This document shows positions 32,022 to 43,026 of a DNA stretch of 64,000 bases, in pieces. Made by a program: the position numbers and the translations under genes. Origin of the DNA: Torymus aiolomorphi (taxonomy: Eukaryota > Arthropoda > Insecta > Hymenoptera > Torymidae). The stretch spans positions 55,464,475 through 55,528,474 of the forward strand of contig CM070877.1 of assembly GCA_036365515.1 (NCBI GenBank). The letters are read 5' to 3'. Numbering within the stretch: the stretch's first letter is position 1; every line of letters begins with the position of its first letter. Below the pieces are notes generated by a model, which worked only from the letters and a program-made list of their open reading frames with translations, was not told the origin of the DNA and did no database searches.

Positions 32022-33720
32022 GACCGGACATGTGATAACAATATGACGACATAACTTAAACGCTACAAAGAGAAATAACATTGAGAGAATGTTTTCTTTG
32101 ATCGCAATATGGCATTGTAATAATTATATTAATATGCTCATGTATAGATATGATGAAAAATAGATTATATAATTATTATTTGCTGTTATTTGCTTTTATG
32201 TTTGAATTTTTATATTTTTTCTTTTTTTTATTAAAGCATTATCAATCCGTTCTCAGGATTATTTAACTACATTTGTAACATAAAATGTAACATATTGCAT
32301 TAAATACATATTTTTTCTTTTGGAAATTATACCGATTTTATGAGTATGTAAACACAATTAAGTTATAAAATGTATTAGATTTCTAAGTTACAAAACAGTA
32401 GCCAATGGTACAAAATTTTAAACAGTGACGTTTGTAAATCAAAGATATTCAGTCTAACAGACAGAGGTAAATGCATATTATGGTTTCTGAGATCCTTATA
32501 TAACTGCTAATTAAATAACTATTGAAATATTCTGATTCGAAATTTAAAATTGATAAATACATTAGTTACAGAGATATACTTTTCTCAGTGCATTTAGAAT
32601 ATTTCCTTACCTGCTGAATTAGTTAAAACGCATTCGGAGTACTATTTGTTTTAACCCAATAAGTCCGAAATTACTAATGCGCCGCTACTGCAGTTGCCAT
32701 TAGATTTCTAATAGAAAACTATTATATTCTAATAAAAGAAATAATCTGCACGTCGACGCGTTATTCGTTGCGCATTAACTCTGTGTGAATAAAAATAGAA
32801 TACTTTTAAGTTTGTTTAAAATCTACAGGATTAAATCTAGGCAGATTAGCACGGCATTTAAATCATGCTGCGTGGTGCGTTACATTAGCGCATGATGCAC
32901 TTTTCTTGCAATTCGGATTAGGCTAACGATCATTGAAGTACTCTCCGACATGGAGAGAGGTTTTCGCGTCGCAGGAGCGTGGGCGGTGGACGCCAAAATG
33001 ACGATGCGCGTATAGATATCGCGTAGCGACGCGCATCACTTGTTTTCGGCGTGTGTGCAAGTCGATAGTCCGTGTGTATCACACACGAGTTTTTCAAAAT
33101 TAAGTGACGGTAATTCTTACTATATTCACTTCAAATAGCGATTATTCGAAAAATTACTTCAAACTCAAAATTATTGTCCAGCGTATCTGACTAATTTCAT
33201 GTTTCTGTAGAGTTCGCTGTAAATTAACCTCAATAAAAAACAAAAGCAAGTAAATAATACGCGAGCGTATCGCGCGTCATTTCCATTTTCTAGTAACATA
33301 TACATAAAACCGTTCCCGAAAAATTACGAATTGAATAGAGGGCTAAAACAGTTTTAAAAGCTTTAACGACAAATATCTCTGAAATTTTTAACGATTATCA
33401 GCTGATATGCACTTGAAAACCATGTTAATATCTTCATTTATTATTAATAATTATTATTATTAATTATTGTTAGTAATGTTGCATTCCTAAATTGTAACAA
33501 ATAATTCAAAACTTCTTTGTCAGCATCTACATTTTTCGACATTTTTTCGAACACATTAATTAATCGTAGATTCAAGTAAATGAACCATGATAGTATTTTA
33601 TAATAATAAATAACAATAATTAATAATAAATAAATGTTAAACGATAAATTTTCATGCGAAAATCAGCTGATAATCAGGTGCCGTTTTGGCACGATTATCA
33701 CCTGATTATCAGCTGATAAT
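32022..33720. other. Unassigned stretch between the two copia-A parts
   Basis: AT-rich with no recognised gene. 32,930-33,080 is locally GC-rich (ACGATGCGCGT, CGTAGCGACGCGC). A perfect 17-bp inverted repeat, CAGCTGATAATCAGGTG (33,664-33,680) and its complement (33,699-33,715), lies at the boundary with the copia integrase. Confidence 0.5.
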
Positions 33721-33739
33721 CAGCTGCACTTTTTCAGTA

Positions 33740-34551
33740 GGGAAAGCTCCCGACGAAATATGTACAACGTGTGTTGAAGGAAAAGAAACTCGTCCACCTT
33801 TTCATACCAACGAAAAATGCACAACAGCTATAGGAGAAATAGTTCATAGTGATACATGTAGCCCCATCACACCACCTACAGTTGACGGTGGTAAATATTT
33901 TCAAGTAATTCTTGATGATTATTCACACTTTCTTGTAGTAAAGATTTTAAAAAAACAAAAATGAAGCAGAAGGCAATTTGAAAAACTACACTGAAGAGCT
34001 TAAGACTCAACACAGTGTTCCTGTAAAAGGTTTCCGATTAGATAATGGAGGTGAATTTACTTATACGGCATTTAAAGATTTTGCTAAAAGAAAAGGCATA
34101 TATCTGGAATAGACAATGACATACAGTCTACAGATGAATGGCAAATCCGAACGTATGAATCGCACATTGTTGAATATGATTCGTACGAAGATTATAGAGT
34201 CCGGTATTCCAAAGCCATTGTGAGGTGAGACATTAGAATCCTCTACCTATGAATTAAATAGAACACCAACAATAGCTTTAGACAAAGGAGTGACTCCCTC
34301 ACAGATGTGGCATGGAAGAAATTATATCAGCAAACTGAGGATTTTTGGTTGTTGTGCTTGGTACGTAAATCTGCCAAGAGGCAACAAAATTGATTCAAAA
34401 TCTACGGGATCGGTGATGGTAGGCTATTGTGAAGGCGACTATCGACTGTGGCCAATAGCAGATGAAAAGATTGTTAAATCTAGAGATGTGACCTTTGACG
34501 AAAGCGTCATGGAATTCAAAGAGATAGAACGGAACTTGAGCCAAAGTTGAA
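33740..34551 (+). pseudogene. pol: Copia-A integrase
   Basis: Begins at the end of the zinc-binding region (CTTCVEGK), then the DDE core: VHSDTC (first Asp), FQVILDDYSHF, FRLDNGGEF (second Asp) and MNGKSERMNRT (Glu). This is followed by LNRTPTIALDKGVTPSQMW and the conserved LRIFGCCAWYVN and GYCEGDYRLW motifs. The frame shifts near 33,960, has a TAG near 34,111 and a TGA at 34,221, the latter replacing Trp. It catalysed cDNA insertion in the parent; it is broken here. Confidence 0.88.
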
Positions 34552-34601
34552 ACGTACCGGAAGCTGAGAGCAATGGTAATGAAAAAGTTGCAAATGAAAT
34601 T

Positions 34602-35269
34602 GTGCCTAAAAGTATAGGAGAAGACAATGATAAAATTAAAGATAATGAGAACTCGGACAAAGTTATAGAAGATGAAGTAGGAAAGAGTGAAGTAACAAAA
34701 ACAAGGTCAGGAAGAGTAGTAAACCAACCAAATGATCTACGTGACTACAAAGTATACAATACTTATTGCTTCTTTAGCTCGCCGAATGAAGAACCGGAAA
34801 CGTATCAAGAGGCAATCAAGTCAAGCAAGTGGCGAGAAACCATAACCACAGAATTAGACTCTCACGGAAAACTTAGAACTTGGACGGCAGCTGAACTACC
34901 TGACGGTAAAGTTGCCATAGATACCATGTGGTTCTTAAAATAAAAGACGACGAGACCATGAAGGCTAGACTAGTGGGAAAAGGCTTCCAGGAACCTTAGG
35001 AAAGGGATAAACTAGACTTTAGTTATGCTCCTGTGTGCAGATTATCTATGGTCAGAATCCTTATATCTGTCGCAGCGCAAAGAAATTGAAAATTGAGTCA
35101 AATTGATGTTACTACAGCCTTCGGTCAAGACTGAATTCAAGTATTTGAAGCTAAGATGTGCACTGTATAGACTAAGAAGTGCTCCAAAATGATGGAATGC
35201 AAAATTTAATGAGATAATGTTAAAGTTAAGTTTTGAAAGATCACAACATAATTTCTGTCTATACTTTGT
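34602..35269 (+). pseudogene. pol: Copia-A linker and N-terminal reverse transcriptase
   Basis: An acidic, Asn/Asp/Lys-rich linker, then TRSGRVVNQPND, YQEAIKSSKW, and the RT start (WFLK, GKGFQE, DFSYAPVCRL, SQIDVTTAF with the first catalytic Asp). ALYRLRSAPK and WNAKF follow. Frameshifts occur near 34,940 and 35,110, and stops include the TGA at 35,087. The sequence is cut at 35,273 by the GC-rich insertion, and RT resumes at 37,636. Confidence 0.85.
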
Positions 35270-35273
35270 AACT

Positions 35274-37631
35274 AGGTGCGCTTTTCGCACCTCCTTGTAC
35301 GCACTAAAAGGGAATACAAGACTCTCGAATAAACCACGGGCGGAAGGCGACGCTACACTCAGACACTGAGCTATGTACACACGTCTGTATACATAATTAA
35401 TCTCGGGTGTTCTCACTCTGTCGAGGTACGCACACACACGAGGCGCGAGCAGCCGACAACAATACGCCGCACGCGCACAGCCCTGGAGTCAGCACCGACG
35501 GCGAAGAGTAGCAATGCCGAGAGAGAGAGAGACGAGGGGATATGAGGCATGATGAATGCCGAGACACCTGTTCGCACGCTCGCAGACGACCCACACGGTA
35601 ATTAGCACTGTGCGCCGAGTGCGAGAGTGCCCACGTGTGCTCGGCCGCCATGATGCGGCCACAGCAGCCGCCGAGGAGAGATGCCGGCCACCGCCACACA
35701 CCCGCGCACCAACATCACATACACTTCACGGCACCAGGACTTACACACGCGAGCCGCGGATGCGCGTACGGGCTGCTCGACGGCCACGAGGTCGGTAGCC
35801 AGATGGAAACGGAGAGATAGAATGCGCGACGGCGCATGGATGTTGCGCGTGAGATGAGTAAGAGGGAGAGATGCCCACGGCAGTCTACGTACTGCAAAGC
35901 GAGTGAGAGAGAGAGAGAGCGCGCCCCGCGGCGCGTGAGAGCGAGTGAGAGGGAGAGACGGCTAGCAGCCGAGTGTTAACTGCATACTGCCGGCGCGCGA
36001 GAGTAGGAGAGTGAGCGAGATAGAGCGAGAGAGGGAGAACACGGCCGCGGTAGCCTGTGCGCTGCATATAGCCATGCGAGTGTGAGTGTGGGAAAGAAGG
36101 AGAGGTAGCGCAGCGGCGTTCGAATATGTGTGGGTAAGAGAGAGAGCGTGAAGGCCAGCGGCAGTCTGCAGCTGCATGCGGCTGGTGTGAAAGCCCGCGA
36201 TGGAGAGAGAGAGAAAGAGATAAGCACGGATGAGAGGACGCTATAGCCGAGTGGAGTTGCGGAGGCGCGCAGGCGTTTAAAGGCGCGCCGCCACTGTTCA
36301 CGGTAATAAACTGAAGTCGGCAGGTTTAAAACTCGCGCGCGCAACAGATGGCAGCAGAAATCGGCTCGGCACTCGTTCGCCGTCGCGCATGGCCAATCAC
36401 AACCACCGCCCGGGAAGTGGGATGCCTAATTGGTTGTTGTTAACAAGCGTCGCCAAAAGGGCGACAAGAAAATTATGACGCGCGCCGGTACCTGCTGCCA
36501 ACCTGGACACCGACCCATATACCACCAGGGGAGTGAGGGAGATGAAAAGAGTCGCCGCCGAGGAAGAAGACGGAAGCGAGCAAGTGCCGCTTCCTTCTTC
36601 TTCATTCTGTCGTGACTCGCCGTATTGTGCGCACCACCACGTCTGAGAGTTAGAGTATTTTTTTGTTGTCGTTGGAGAGTTTGGAGTCGTACGTGCGAGA
36701 ATGCGAGTAGTAGGTAGCGAATTTATCGTTGTACTTGCGAGAGTGCGAGTAGTAGTAGTTAGCGAATTTGTAGTTGTACGTGCGAGAGTGCGAATAGTAT
36801 CGAGAGAGTTTGTGGTTTTTCTTGCGAGAGTGCGAGTGACAGCGGAGTTGTCCGAGTACCGCCGGAGGGAAGGAGAGTAGCTGAATAAAGAGCAAGAAGG
36901 CAAGGGATTTGCGAGTAGGGCGCTGGAGAAATAGAGGGAGAGCGAGAGTGGAGTTGTAGCCGACCGATGCGCTACCGGTAAGATTTGTCTGGCTATCGTC
37001 GGGCGGCACTTCCTTTCCTGCCCCCGACCCTCCAATAGATACCTATCTCTGTTGCGTAGGGACATGAAAGTGCGTGCGTTCTCTCTCGCGTGTGAGTATG
37101 TCTCGACGTGCGAAGTTAGCGCGCGGCCATTTTGTGCGCCGCGATCGGATCACCAGTGTAACGCGTTCGACAGAGGAGATAAAGAGTAAACTCCCCGTAA
37201 TTGAACAACGAATTTTTTTATTTCTTTTTGTGTTCCCTTTTGTGTTGTGCCAGTGCGCGTCGCCCGGCGCACTGGAGTCTATGACAGTCTTCGTGTGCGT
37301 TTGTGGGCTTCTCGTGCCGTCCGCGCCCGGTCTTCCTAGTTCGCCGAGAGTATCGACCGCCCCAGGTCGTCACAACACCGTCCACGCCCAGAGAAGGGAA
37401 GAGTCTACGAGCCAGGCAAAGGAAGAGAGGGGATACACGTCGTCGCCGGGGCCTGGCGCCAATACAATCGAAATTCGGCTACGCCGACGCGCTTAAATTT
37501 CGGAGAGTAGAGTCAAACCGCGAGTTAGAATTGGGGAATTTCCGGGTGGATATCACCAATTTCACAGCGAAATCCAAGCCCTCAGGGCGAGTCTAAACGT
37601 GGTACAGGGGGGTAAAAAAGTGCCACGTCAC
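35274..37631. mobile_element. GC-rich 2.36-kb insertion in copia-A RT (possible solo LTR)
   Basis: The copia reading resumes directly on the far side. AACT flanks the segment at 35,270-35,273 and 37,632-37,635, suggesting a 4-bp duplication. The left end begins with a perfect hairpin, AGGTGCG-CTTTT-CGCACCT. Inside are GAGA-rich tracts (35,520-36,250) and about four ~55-bp repeats of GTGCGAGAGTGCGAGTAGTA-like sequence (36,670-36,840). No domain was recognised in any frame. A 4-bp duplication suits an LTR-retrotransposon solo LTR, but the ends are not TG...CA, so the class is uncertain. Confidence 0.55.
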
Positions 37632-37635
37632 AACT

Positions 37636-38590
37636 TCGAGAACAATGTCTACTTAGTTTTATATGAGGATGATGCTCTCATAACAGGACAAGGTGACATG
37701 GTGAATGAACTTCTTGAAAAGTTAAGCGTTGAAATTAATGTAAAAGTCATGAGTCAAGGGACAGCATTTCTAGGTATGAAAATTGTCTGCGAAGATAACA
37801 AAATAAAAATTAGTCAAAAGAAAATGATTATTCGCCTACTTAAAGAATTAAATATGGATAAGAGCCGAAGTATTAAGACACCGATGGAAAATAGCTTTAA
37901 TTTGTTAGAAGGTAGGGTGGTTAAAGTCGTACCTTATCGAACACTGACTTGTAGTTTAAAGTACTTATCACTAGTATCAAAACCAGACATAGTATATAGT
38001 GTGTCTTACTTAAGCAGATTCTTAGATAGACTGACAGTTCAAGCATGGAGAGCAGGTCAAAGGATACTTAAGTATCTCAATGCAACAAAACAACTATGCT
38101 TGTCTTATACCAAAGGAGAGAGCAATCTAATAGGTATGAGCGATGCTGATTAGGGTGGGGACAGACAGACACGTAAAAGTGTTAGTGGTTTCGTGGCATT
38201 TCACGCTGGAAATCCAGTTGCATGGCATTCCCGAAAGCAGAATTGTGTTGCACTCTCATCGATGGAGGCTGAGTACATATCAGCAGCTTCAGCAGCTTAA
38301 TAAATTATAAATCTAAAAGGAGTTTTAAGTGACTTTGATGAATTACATTTTCCAGTGCTGAAAGTTGATAATTTGAGTGCAACTTCATTGATAAATACCT
38401 ATCAAAAGTCAAAGCGTAGTAAATATATTGACATAAGATTTCACTTTATAAAAGATCTATGTATGAAAGAGGAAATGTTAACCGAATACATTGATACTAA
38501 TAGTAACTGTGCTGATGTGTTTACCAAGGCTTTGGGTAAAGTAAAATTTGAAACATTCAGAGATAAAATATTAAGATCAATTTTTTTTTA
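37636..38590 (+). pseudogene. pol: Copia-A RT C-terminus and RNase H
   Basis: NVYLVLYEDDALITG carries the catalytic pair (YEDD for the usual YVDD). Then come FLGMKIVCED, KTPMENSFN, YRTLTCSLKYLSLVSKPDI and the RNase H region (GMSDAD, TRKSVSGFVAFHAG, VALSSMEAEYISA, YIDIRFHFIKD, NCADVFTKAL). TAG at 38,151-38,153 follows SDAD where the family has Trp, and another stop lies near 38,300. It ends at 38,591, 140 bp before the 3' LTR, as expected. Confidence 0.9.
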
Positions 38591-38731
38591 AGTTATATTT
38601 TTTATAAAAAAGGGAGTTAAAATTGTAATTGTTTTCATTTTCTGTATCTCATATAACTTTATATTTTATTCAAGTTCGATCGACGATTTAATGTATTTGT
38701 TTAACAATATTAACATTCAATTGAGGAGGTG

Positions 38732-38947
38732 TGTTAAGAGAATAAAATATAGTAAGATTGTATACTAAGAAATGGAGCTGGTGTCTGGCGTCTAGTGTGC
38801 AGAGCAGCAGCTCCCGAGTCAGAGGTCTCTCGGGCGGCTTTTCCTGAAGAGCATGTGTGGCTGTTTGTTCTTAACTTTTAATAAACCTAAACTTGCTTTG
38901 TAACCCTGGTGTTTTCTTTTCACAATCAAACCCCATAAACTTTAACA
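38732..38947 (+). repeat. Copia-A 3' LTR
   Basis: 216 bp, TGTTAAGAG...TTTAACA, preceded by the polypurine tract. It contains AATAAA at about 38,880, a plausible polyadenylation signal. The opposite-orientation copy is at 31,806-32,021. Confidence 0.92.
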
Positions 38948-39930
38948 TAGGGGACATGGTTATTTACTTGAACGAATCATCGTGAATAATACTGTTCTTC
39001 AAAGTAAATTTGTTTTTGCACTGAAAATAATTTGGCACGGCATTTGTTTCCATCATAGTTCGTCAGCGCCCTCTTCGCTCCGTGCGTGAGATCTCCCACT
39101 TTTGGCACAGCGTTTGTCCCGAATGTTTAGAGGTTATACGGCAGGGGGTATCCGCGGTGCGTTTACAGAGAAGAGCTGTGCCAGTACGGAACAGGAGGTG
39201 TACCGAATTGCGGTACAACATTTGACCCTACTTTTCGCACAGCGTCTGTACTCATCGGGTCAGCTGGAGTGCCAAATTTTTTTCAGTGTGTGACATGGTT
39301 CAATATTCGAAAATAGACAGTTTCTCTAAAAATATAATGTTTTATTTTTACAGGAATCATTTTAATAATAATGAACGTTGTAGTCCATAAGTAATAAGAT
39401 CTTTAAAACGTAATTACCATAGCACAAGTTGGCTGCACATTTACATTCCTTGATATCGACATTGACAATAAAGGTACTATTTATAAATTATTAAGCTCGA
39501 ACATGATACAAGCCCCGTCGTAAATTATTAATGTTAATAACAGTTAATAATTGTTCAAAATTATTTAAAACTGTTTACAAATGTTACAAAATGTAGGATT
39601 TGGGACTATTTTCTTTAATTATAATAGTTTATAAAAGTTTCAAACAGTTTTTAGTAGTTATAAACAGTTTCACACAGTTTCAAATAATTGTGAATTTGAT
39701 ATTTAAAAAAAAATTTGATGATTAATGAATTATTATTAATAATAATAATAATTAATAATTTTTTAATTGCCGTATTATTTATATATTCATATAAATCACT
39801 TAATAATGAATTGTATTAATTAATACTTTTAGTTATTAGTTTTCATTTAATTACTAATTACTAATAATTACTTATTAATAATAAGTAATTAATATTTAAT
39901 AGTTATTAAATAATTTAATAGCTATTAGTT
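38948..39930. other. No recognisable gene; AT-rich
   Basis: 39,050-39,260 is locally GC-rich without a recognised ORF. 39,520-39,690 has repeated AACAGTT/AACTGTTT words, and similar words follow the tRNA array at 42,535-42,620, suggesting the array interrupts an older repeat. Confidence 0.4.
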
Positions 39931-40232
39931 AGTTTATCATTTGAAGGAAACGCCCGACGATTTATGTTAATTTAATAAGTGAATCTAACGGCTTTTCAGG
40001 GCGAAACATAATAGATAAGGAAGGTAACTAACTTATCAATCACTTTTTCTATATATGTGTTTAAATACATATTTAAATTTTTAGAAGCTATTTGACACAA
40101 TAAATAGCAGTCAAAGAATTATGCACAATATTATAATAATTAAAGTGCAGTCAAGAATTTTTAAAGGATTCTTAAAGGATATGGAAAGGGAAGGTAAACG
40201 TTAAGATAAAAAATGAGAAAGAAAAAAATAAC

Positions 40233-40304
40233 GGCCCAGGCCGGGGTTGAACCGACAACCTTCTGCTTACCGGGCAGCTACGCTACCATTTGCGCCACTG
40301 GGCT
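40233..40304 (-). tRNA. tRNA-like, copy 1
   Basis: A 72-nt cloverleaf can be drawn: acceptor AGCCCAG/CTGGGCC (first pair mismatched), a 4-bp D stem, an anticodon stem with one mismatch, a 7-nt loop CCGGTAA (would-be anticodon GGT, Thr) and a T arm GTCGG/CCGGC; this unit has TTGAACC in the T loop. A box (TGGCGCAAATGG) and B box (GGTTCAACCCC) are intact. Position 33 is C, not the nearly universal U, so it may be a tRNA-derived Pol III unit rather than a working tRNA. Confidence 0.6.
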
Positions 40305-40706
40305 GACAATCCTTTCCAGACCCTAACCGCTACTTAATCGTTCTCAATTTTTATTTCCCAAATCCCCTCCGTCTGCATTATTTTCAGCCGAAGCAGACAA
40401 TACTCTTTTATCAATTGAAGGAAACGCCCGACGATTTATGTTAATTTAATAAGTGAATCTAACGGCTTTTCAGGGCGAAACATAATAGATAAGGAAGGTA
40501 ACTAACTTATCAATCACTTTTTCTATACATGTGTTTAAATACATATTTAAATTTTTAGAAGCTATTTGACACAATAAATAGCAGTCAAAGAATTATGCAC
40601 AATATTATAATAATTAAAGTGCAGTCAAGAATTTTTAAAGGATTTTTAAAGGATATGGAAAGGGAAGGTAAACGTTAAGATAAAAAAAGGGAACGAAAAA
40701 AATAAC

Positions 40707-40778
40707 GGCCCAGGCCGGGGTTGAACCGACAACCTTCTGCTTACCGGGCAGCTACGCTACCATTTGCGCCACTGGGCT
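40707..40778 (-). tRNA. tRNA-like, copy 2
   Basis: Identical fold and boxes to copy 1, 474 bp away, with the same GGT anticodon triplet and C33. Confidence 0.6.
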
Positions 40779-41181
40779 GACAATCCTTTCCAGACCCTAA
40801 CCGCTACTTAATCGTTCTCAATTTTTATTTCCCAAATCCCCTCCGTCTGCATTATTTTCAGCCGAAGCAGACAATATTCTTTTATCAATTGAAGGAAACG
40901 CCCGACGATTTATGTTAATTTAATAAGTGAATCTAACGGCTATTCAGGGCGAAACATAATAGATATGGAAGGTAACTAACTTATCAATCACTTTTTTCTA
41001 TATATGTGTTTAAATACATATTTAAATTTTTAGAAGCTATTTGACACAATAAATAGCAGTTAAAGAATTATGCACAATATTATAATAATTAAAGTGCTGT
41101 CAAGTATTTTTAAAGGATTTTTAAAGGATATGGAAAGGGAAGGTAAACGTTAAGATAAAAAAAGGGAACGAAAAAAATAAC

Positions 41182-41253
41182 GGCCCAGGCCGGGGTCGAA
41201 CCGACAACCTTCTGCTTACCGGGCAGCTACGCTACCATTTGCGCCACTGGGCT
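41182..41253 (-). tRNA. tRNA-like, copy 3
   Basis: Same as copies 1 and 2, but the T loop reads TTCGACC, a better match to the tRNA consensus (B box GGTTCGACCCC). Confidence 0.6.
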
Positions 41254-41657
41254 GACAATCCTTTCCAGACCCTAACCGCTACTTAATCGTTCTCAATTTT
41301 TATTTCCCAAATCCCCCCCCGTCTGCATTATTTTCAGCCGAAGCAGACAATATTCTTTTATCAATTGAAGGAAACGCCCGACGATTTATGTTAATTTAAT
41401 AAGTGAATCTAACGGCTATTCAGGGCGAAACATAATAGATAAGGAAGGTAACTAACTTATCAATCACTTTTTTCTATATATGTGTTTAAATACATATTTA
41501 AATTTTTAGAAGCTATTTGACACAATAAATAGCAGTCAAAGAATTATGCACAATATTATATTAATTAAAGTGCAGTCAAGAATTTTTAAAGGATTTTTAA
41601 AGGATATGGAAAGGGAAGGTAAACGTTAAGATAAAAAATGAGAACGAAAAAAATAAC

Positions 41658-41729
41658 GGCCCAGGCCGGGGTCGAACCGACAACCTTCTGCTTACCGGGC
41701 AGCTACGCTACCATTTGCGCCACTGGGCT
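41658..41729 (-). tRNA. tRNA-like, copy 4
   Basis: Same as copy 3, with T loop TTCGACC, 476 bp from it. Confidence 0.6.
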
Positions 41730-42188
41730 GACAATCCTTTCCAGACCCTAACCGCTACTTAATCGTTCTTAATTTTTATTTCCAAAATCCCCCGCGTCTG
41801 CATTATTTTCAGCCGAAGCAGACAATATTATTTTATCAATTGAAGGAAACGCCCGACGATTTATTGACTGCACTTTAATTATTACAATATTGTGCATAAT
41901 TCTTTGACTGCTATTTATTGTGTCAAATAGCTTCTAAAAATTTAAATATGTATTTAAACACATATATAGAAAAAAGTGATTGATAAGTTAGTTACCTTCC
42001 TTATCTATTATGTTTCGCCCTGAATAGCCGTTAGATTCACTTATTAAATTAACATAAATTGTCGGGCGTTTCCTTCAATTGATAAAACAATATTGTCCGC
42101 TTCGGCTGAAAATAATGCAGACGGGGGGGATTTGGGAAATAAAAATTGAGAACGATTAAGTAGCGGTTAGGGTCTGGAAAGGATTGTG

Positions 42189-42260
42189 AGCCCAGTGGCG
42201 CAAATGGTAGCGTAGCTGCCCGGTAAGCAGAAGGTTGTCGGTTCGACCCCGGCCTGTGCC
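42189..42260 (+). tRNA. tRNA-like, copy 5 (inverted unit)
   Basis: On the opposite strand in the inverted part of the array. The 3' acceptor strand reads CTGTGCC, adding one mismatch; the A and B boxes are intact. Confidence 0.55.
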
Positions 42261-43026
42261 GTTATTTTTTTCGTTCTCATTTTTTATCTTATACGTTTAC
42301 CTTCCCTTTCCATATCCTTTAAAAATCCTTTAAAAATTCTTGACAGCACTTTAATTATTATAATATTGTGCATAATTGTTTGACTGCTATTTATTGTGTC
42401 AAATAGTTTCTAAAAATTTAAGTATATATTTAAACACATATATAGAAAAAAGTGATTGATAAGTTAGTTACCTTCCTTATCTATTATGTTTCGCTCTGAA
42501 TAGCCGTTAGATTCACTTATTAAATTAGCTGTTAGTTAGTGTTAAGAACTGTTAAAAAATGTTACAAACATGTTTTTAATAGTTTACAAATGTTACTAAC
42601 AGTTTTTAACTTTTGGAAACAAAAATATTTTCTCTAGGGTGGTTATCAATTAAAATTTTATACTATATACAGTGGTTGAGTACAATTTTAAGTATATAAT
42701 AACAATTATCCTTGCTAATTGTCGTAGTTATGTATTAACAAAATTTTTTCTTATCTCTCTACGAGTGATCTATACAACGATATCAAAATTTCTTGAAAAA
42801 TGTAGTATCACATAGATATCTGATGGATATACATGTATCATAAAGTCTCCTTATACATTCTAAACTATTTCATCTTATTACGTTTATCAATAATCCACAT
42901 TTTTAATCCGCTGTTAAAACAATGAACTTCTACAAAGTTACTATACTTAAGAACGTGACACTAGTTTAATTATTTATTTTGCAATCGAAATTTGGTACTT
43001 ATCTGAATGATGTTATCATGTATCCC

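Larger units (their letters stand above)
33725..38947 (+). mobile_element. Copia-A 3' part (integrase to 3' LTR)
   Basis: Contains integrase, RT and RNase H in Ty1/copia order, a polypurine tract (TTGAGGAGGTG) and the 3' LTR. Stop codons and frameshifts interrupt the coding, and a 2.36-kb foreign segment sits inside the RT. The gag and protease region is missing here. Confidence 0.88.
39934..42530. repeat. 475-bp tandem array carrying tRNA-like sequences
   Basis: Direct units start near 39,934, 40,407, 40,882, 41,357 and 41,832 (GAAGGAAACGCCCGACGATT), then the order inverts at about 41,870 and about 1.4 inverted units follow. Each complete unit has one tRNA-like block at a spacing of 474-476 bp. 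Units are nearly identical. Confidence 0.92.

Noticed and set aside
36397..37065. 222-codon minus-strand frame rich in Thr, Arg and Leu
   Set aside because: It arises from a ~55-bp repeat and GAGA-rich DNA; no domain, and the region is an insertion in copia.
37074..37596. Two plus-strand ORFs (140 and 97 codons) near the end of the GC-rich insertion
   Set aside because: High GC lowers stop frequency; overlapping frames of low-complexity Arg/Ser/Pro composition with no domain.
39102..39293. 63-codon plus-strand ORF
   Set aside because: No recognisable domain; surrounding DNA is non-coding in character.
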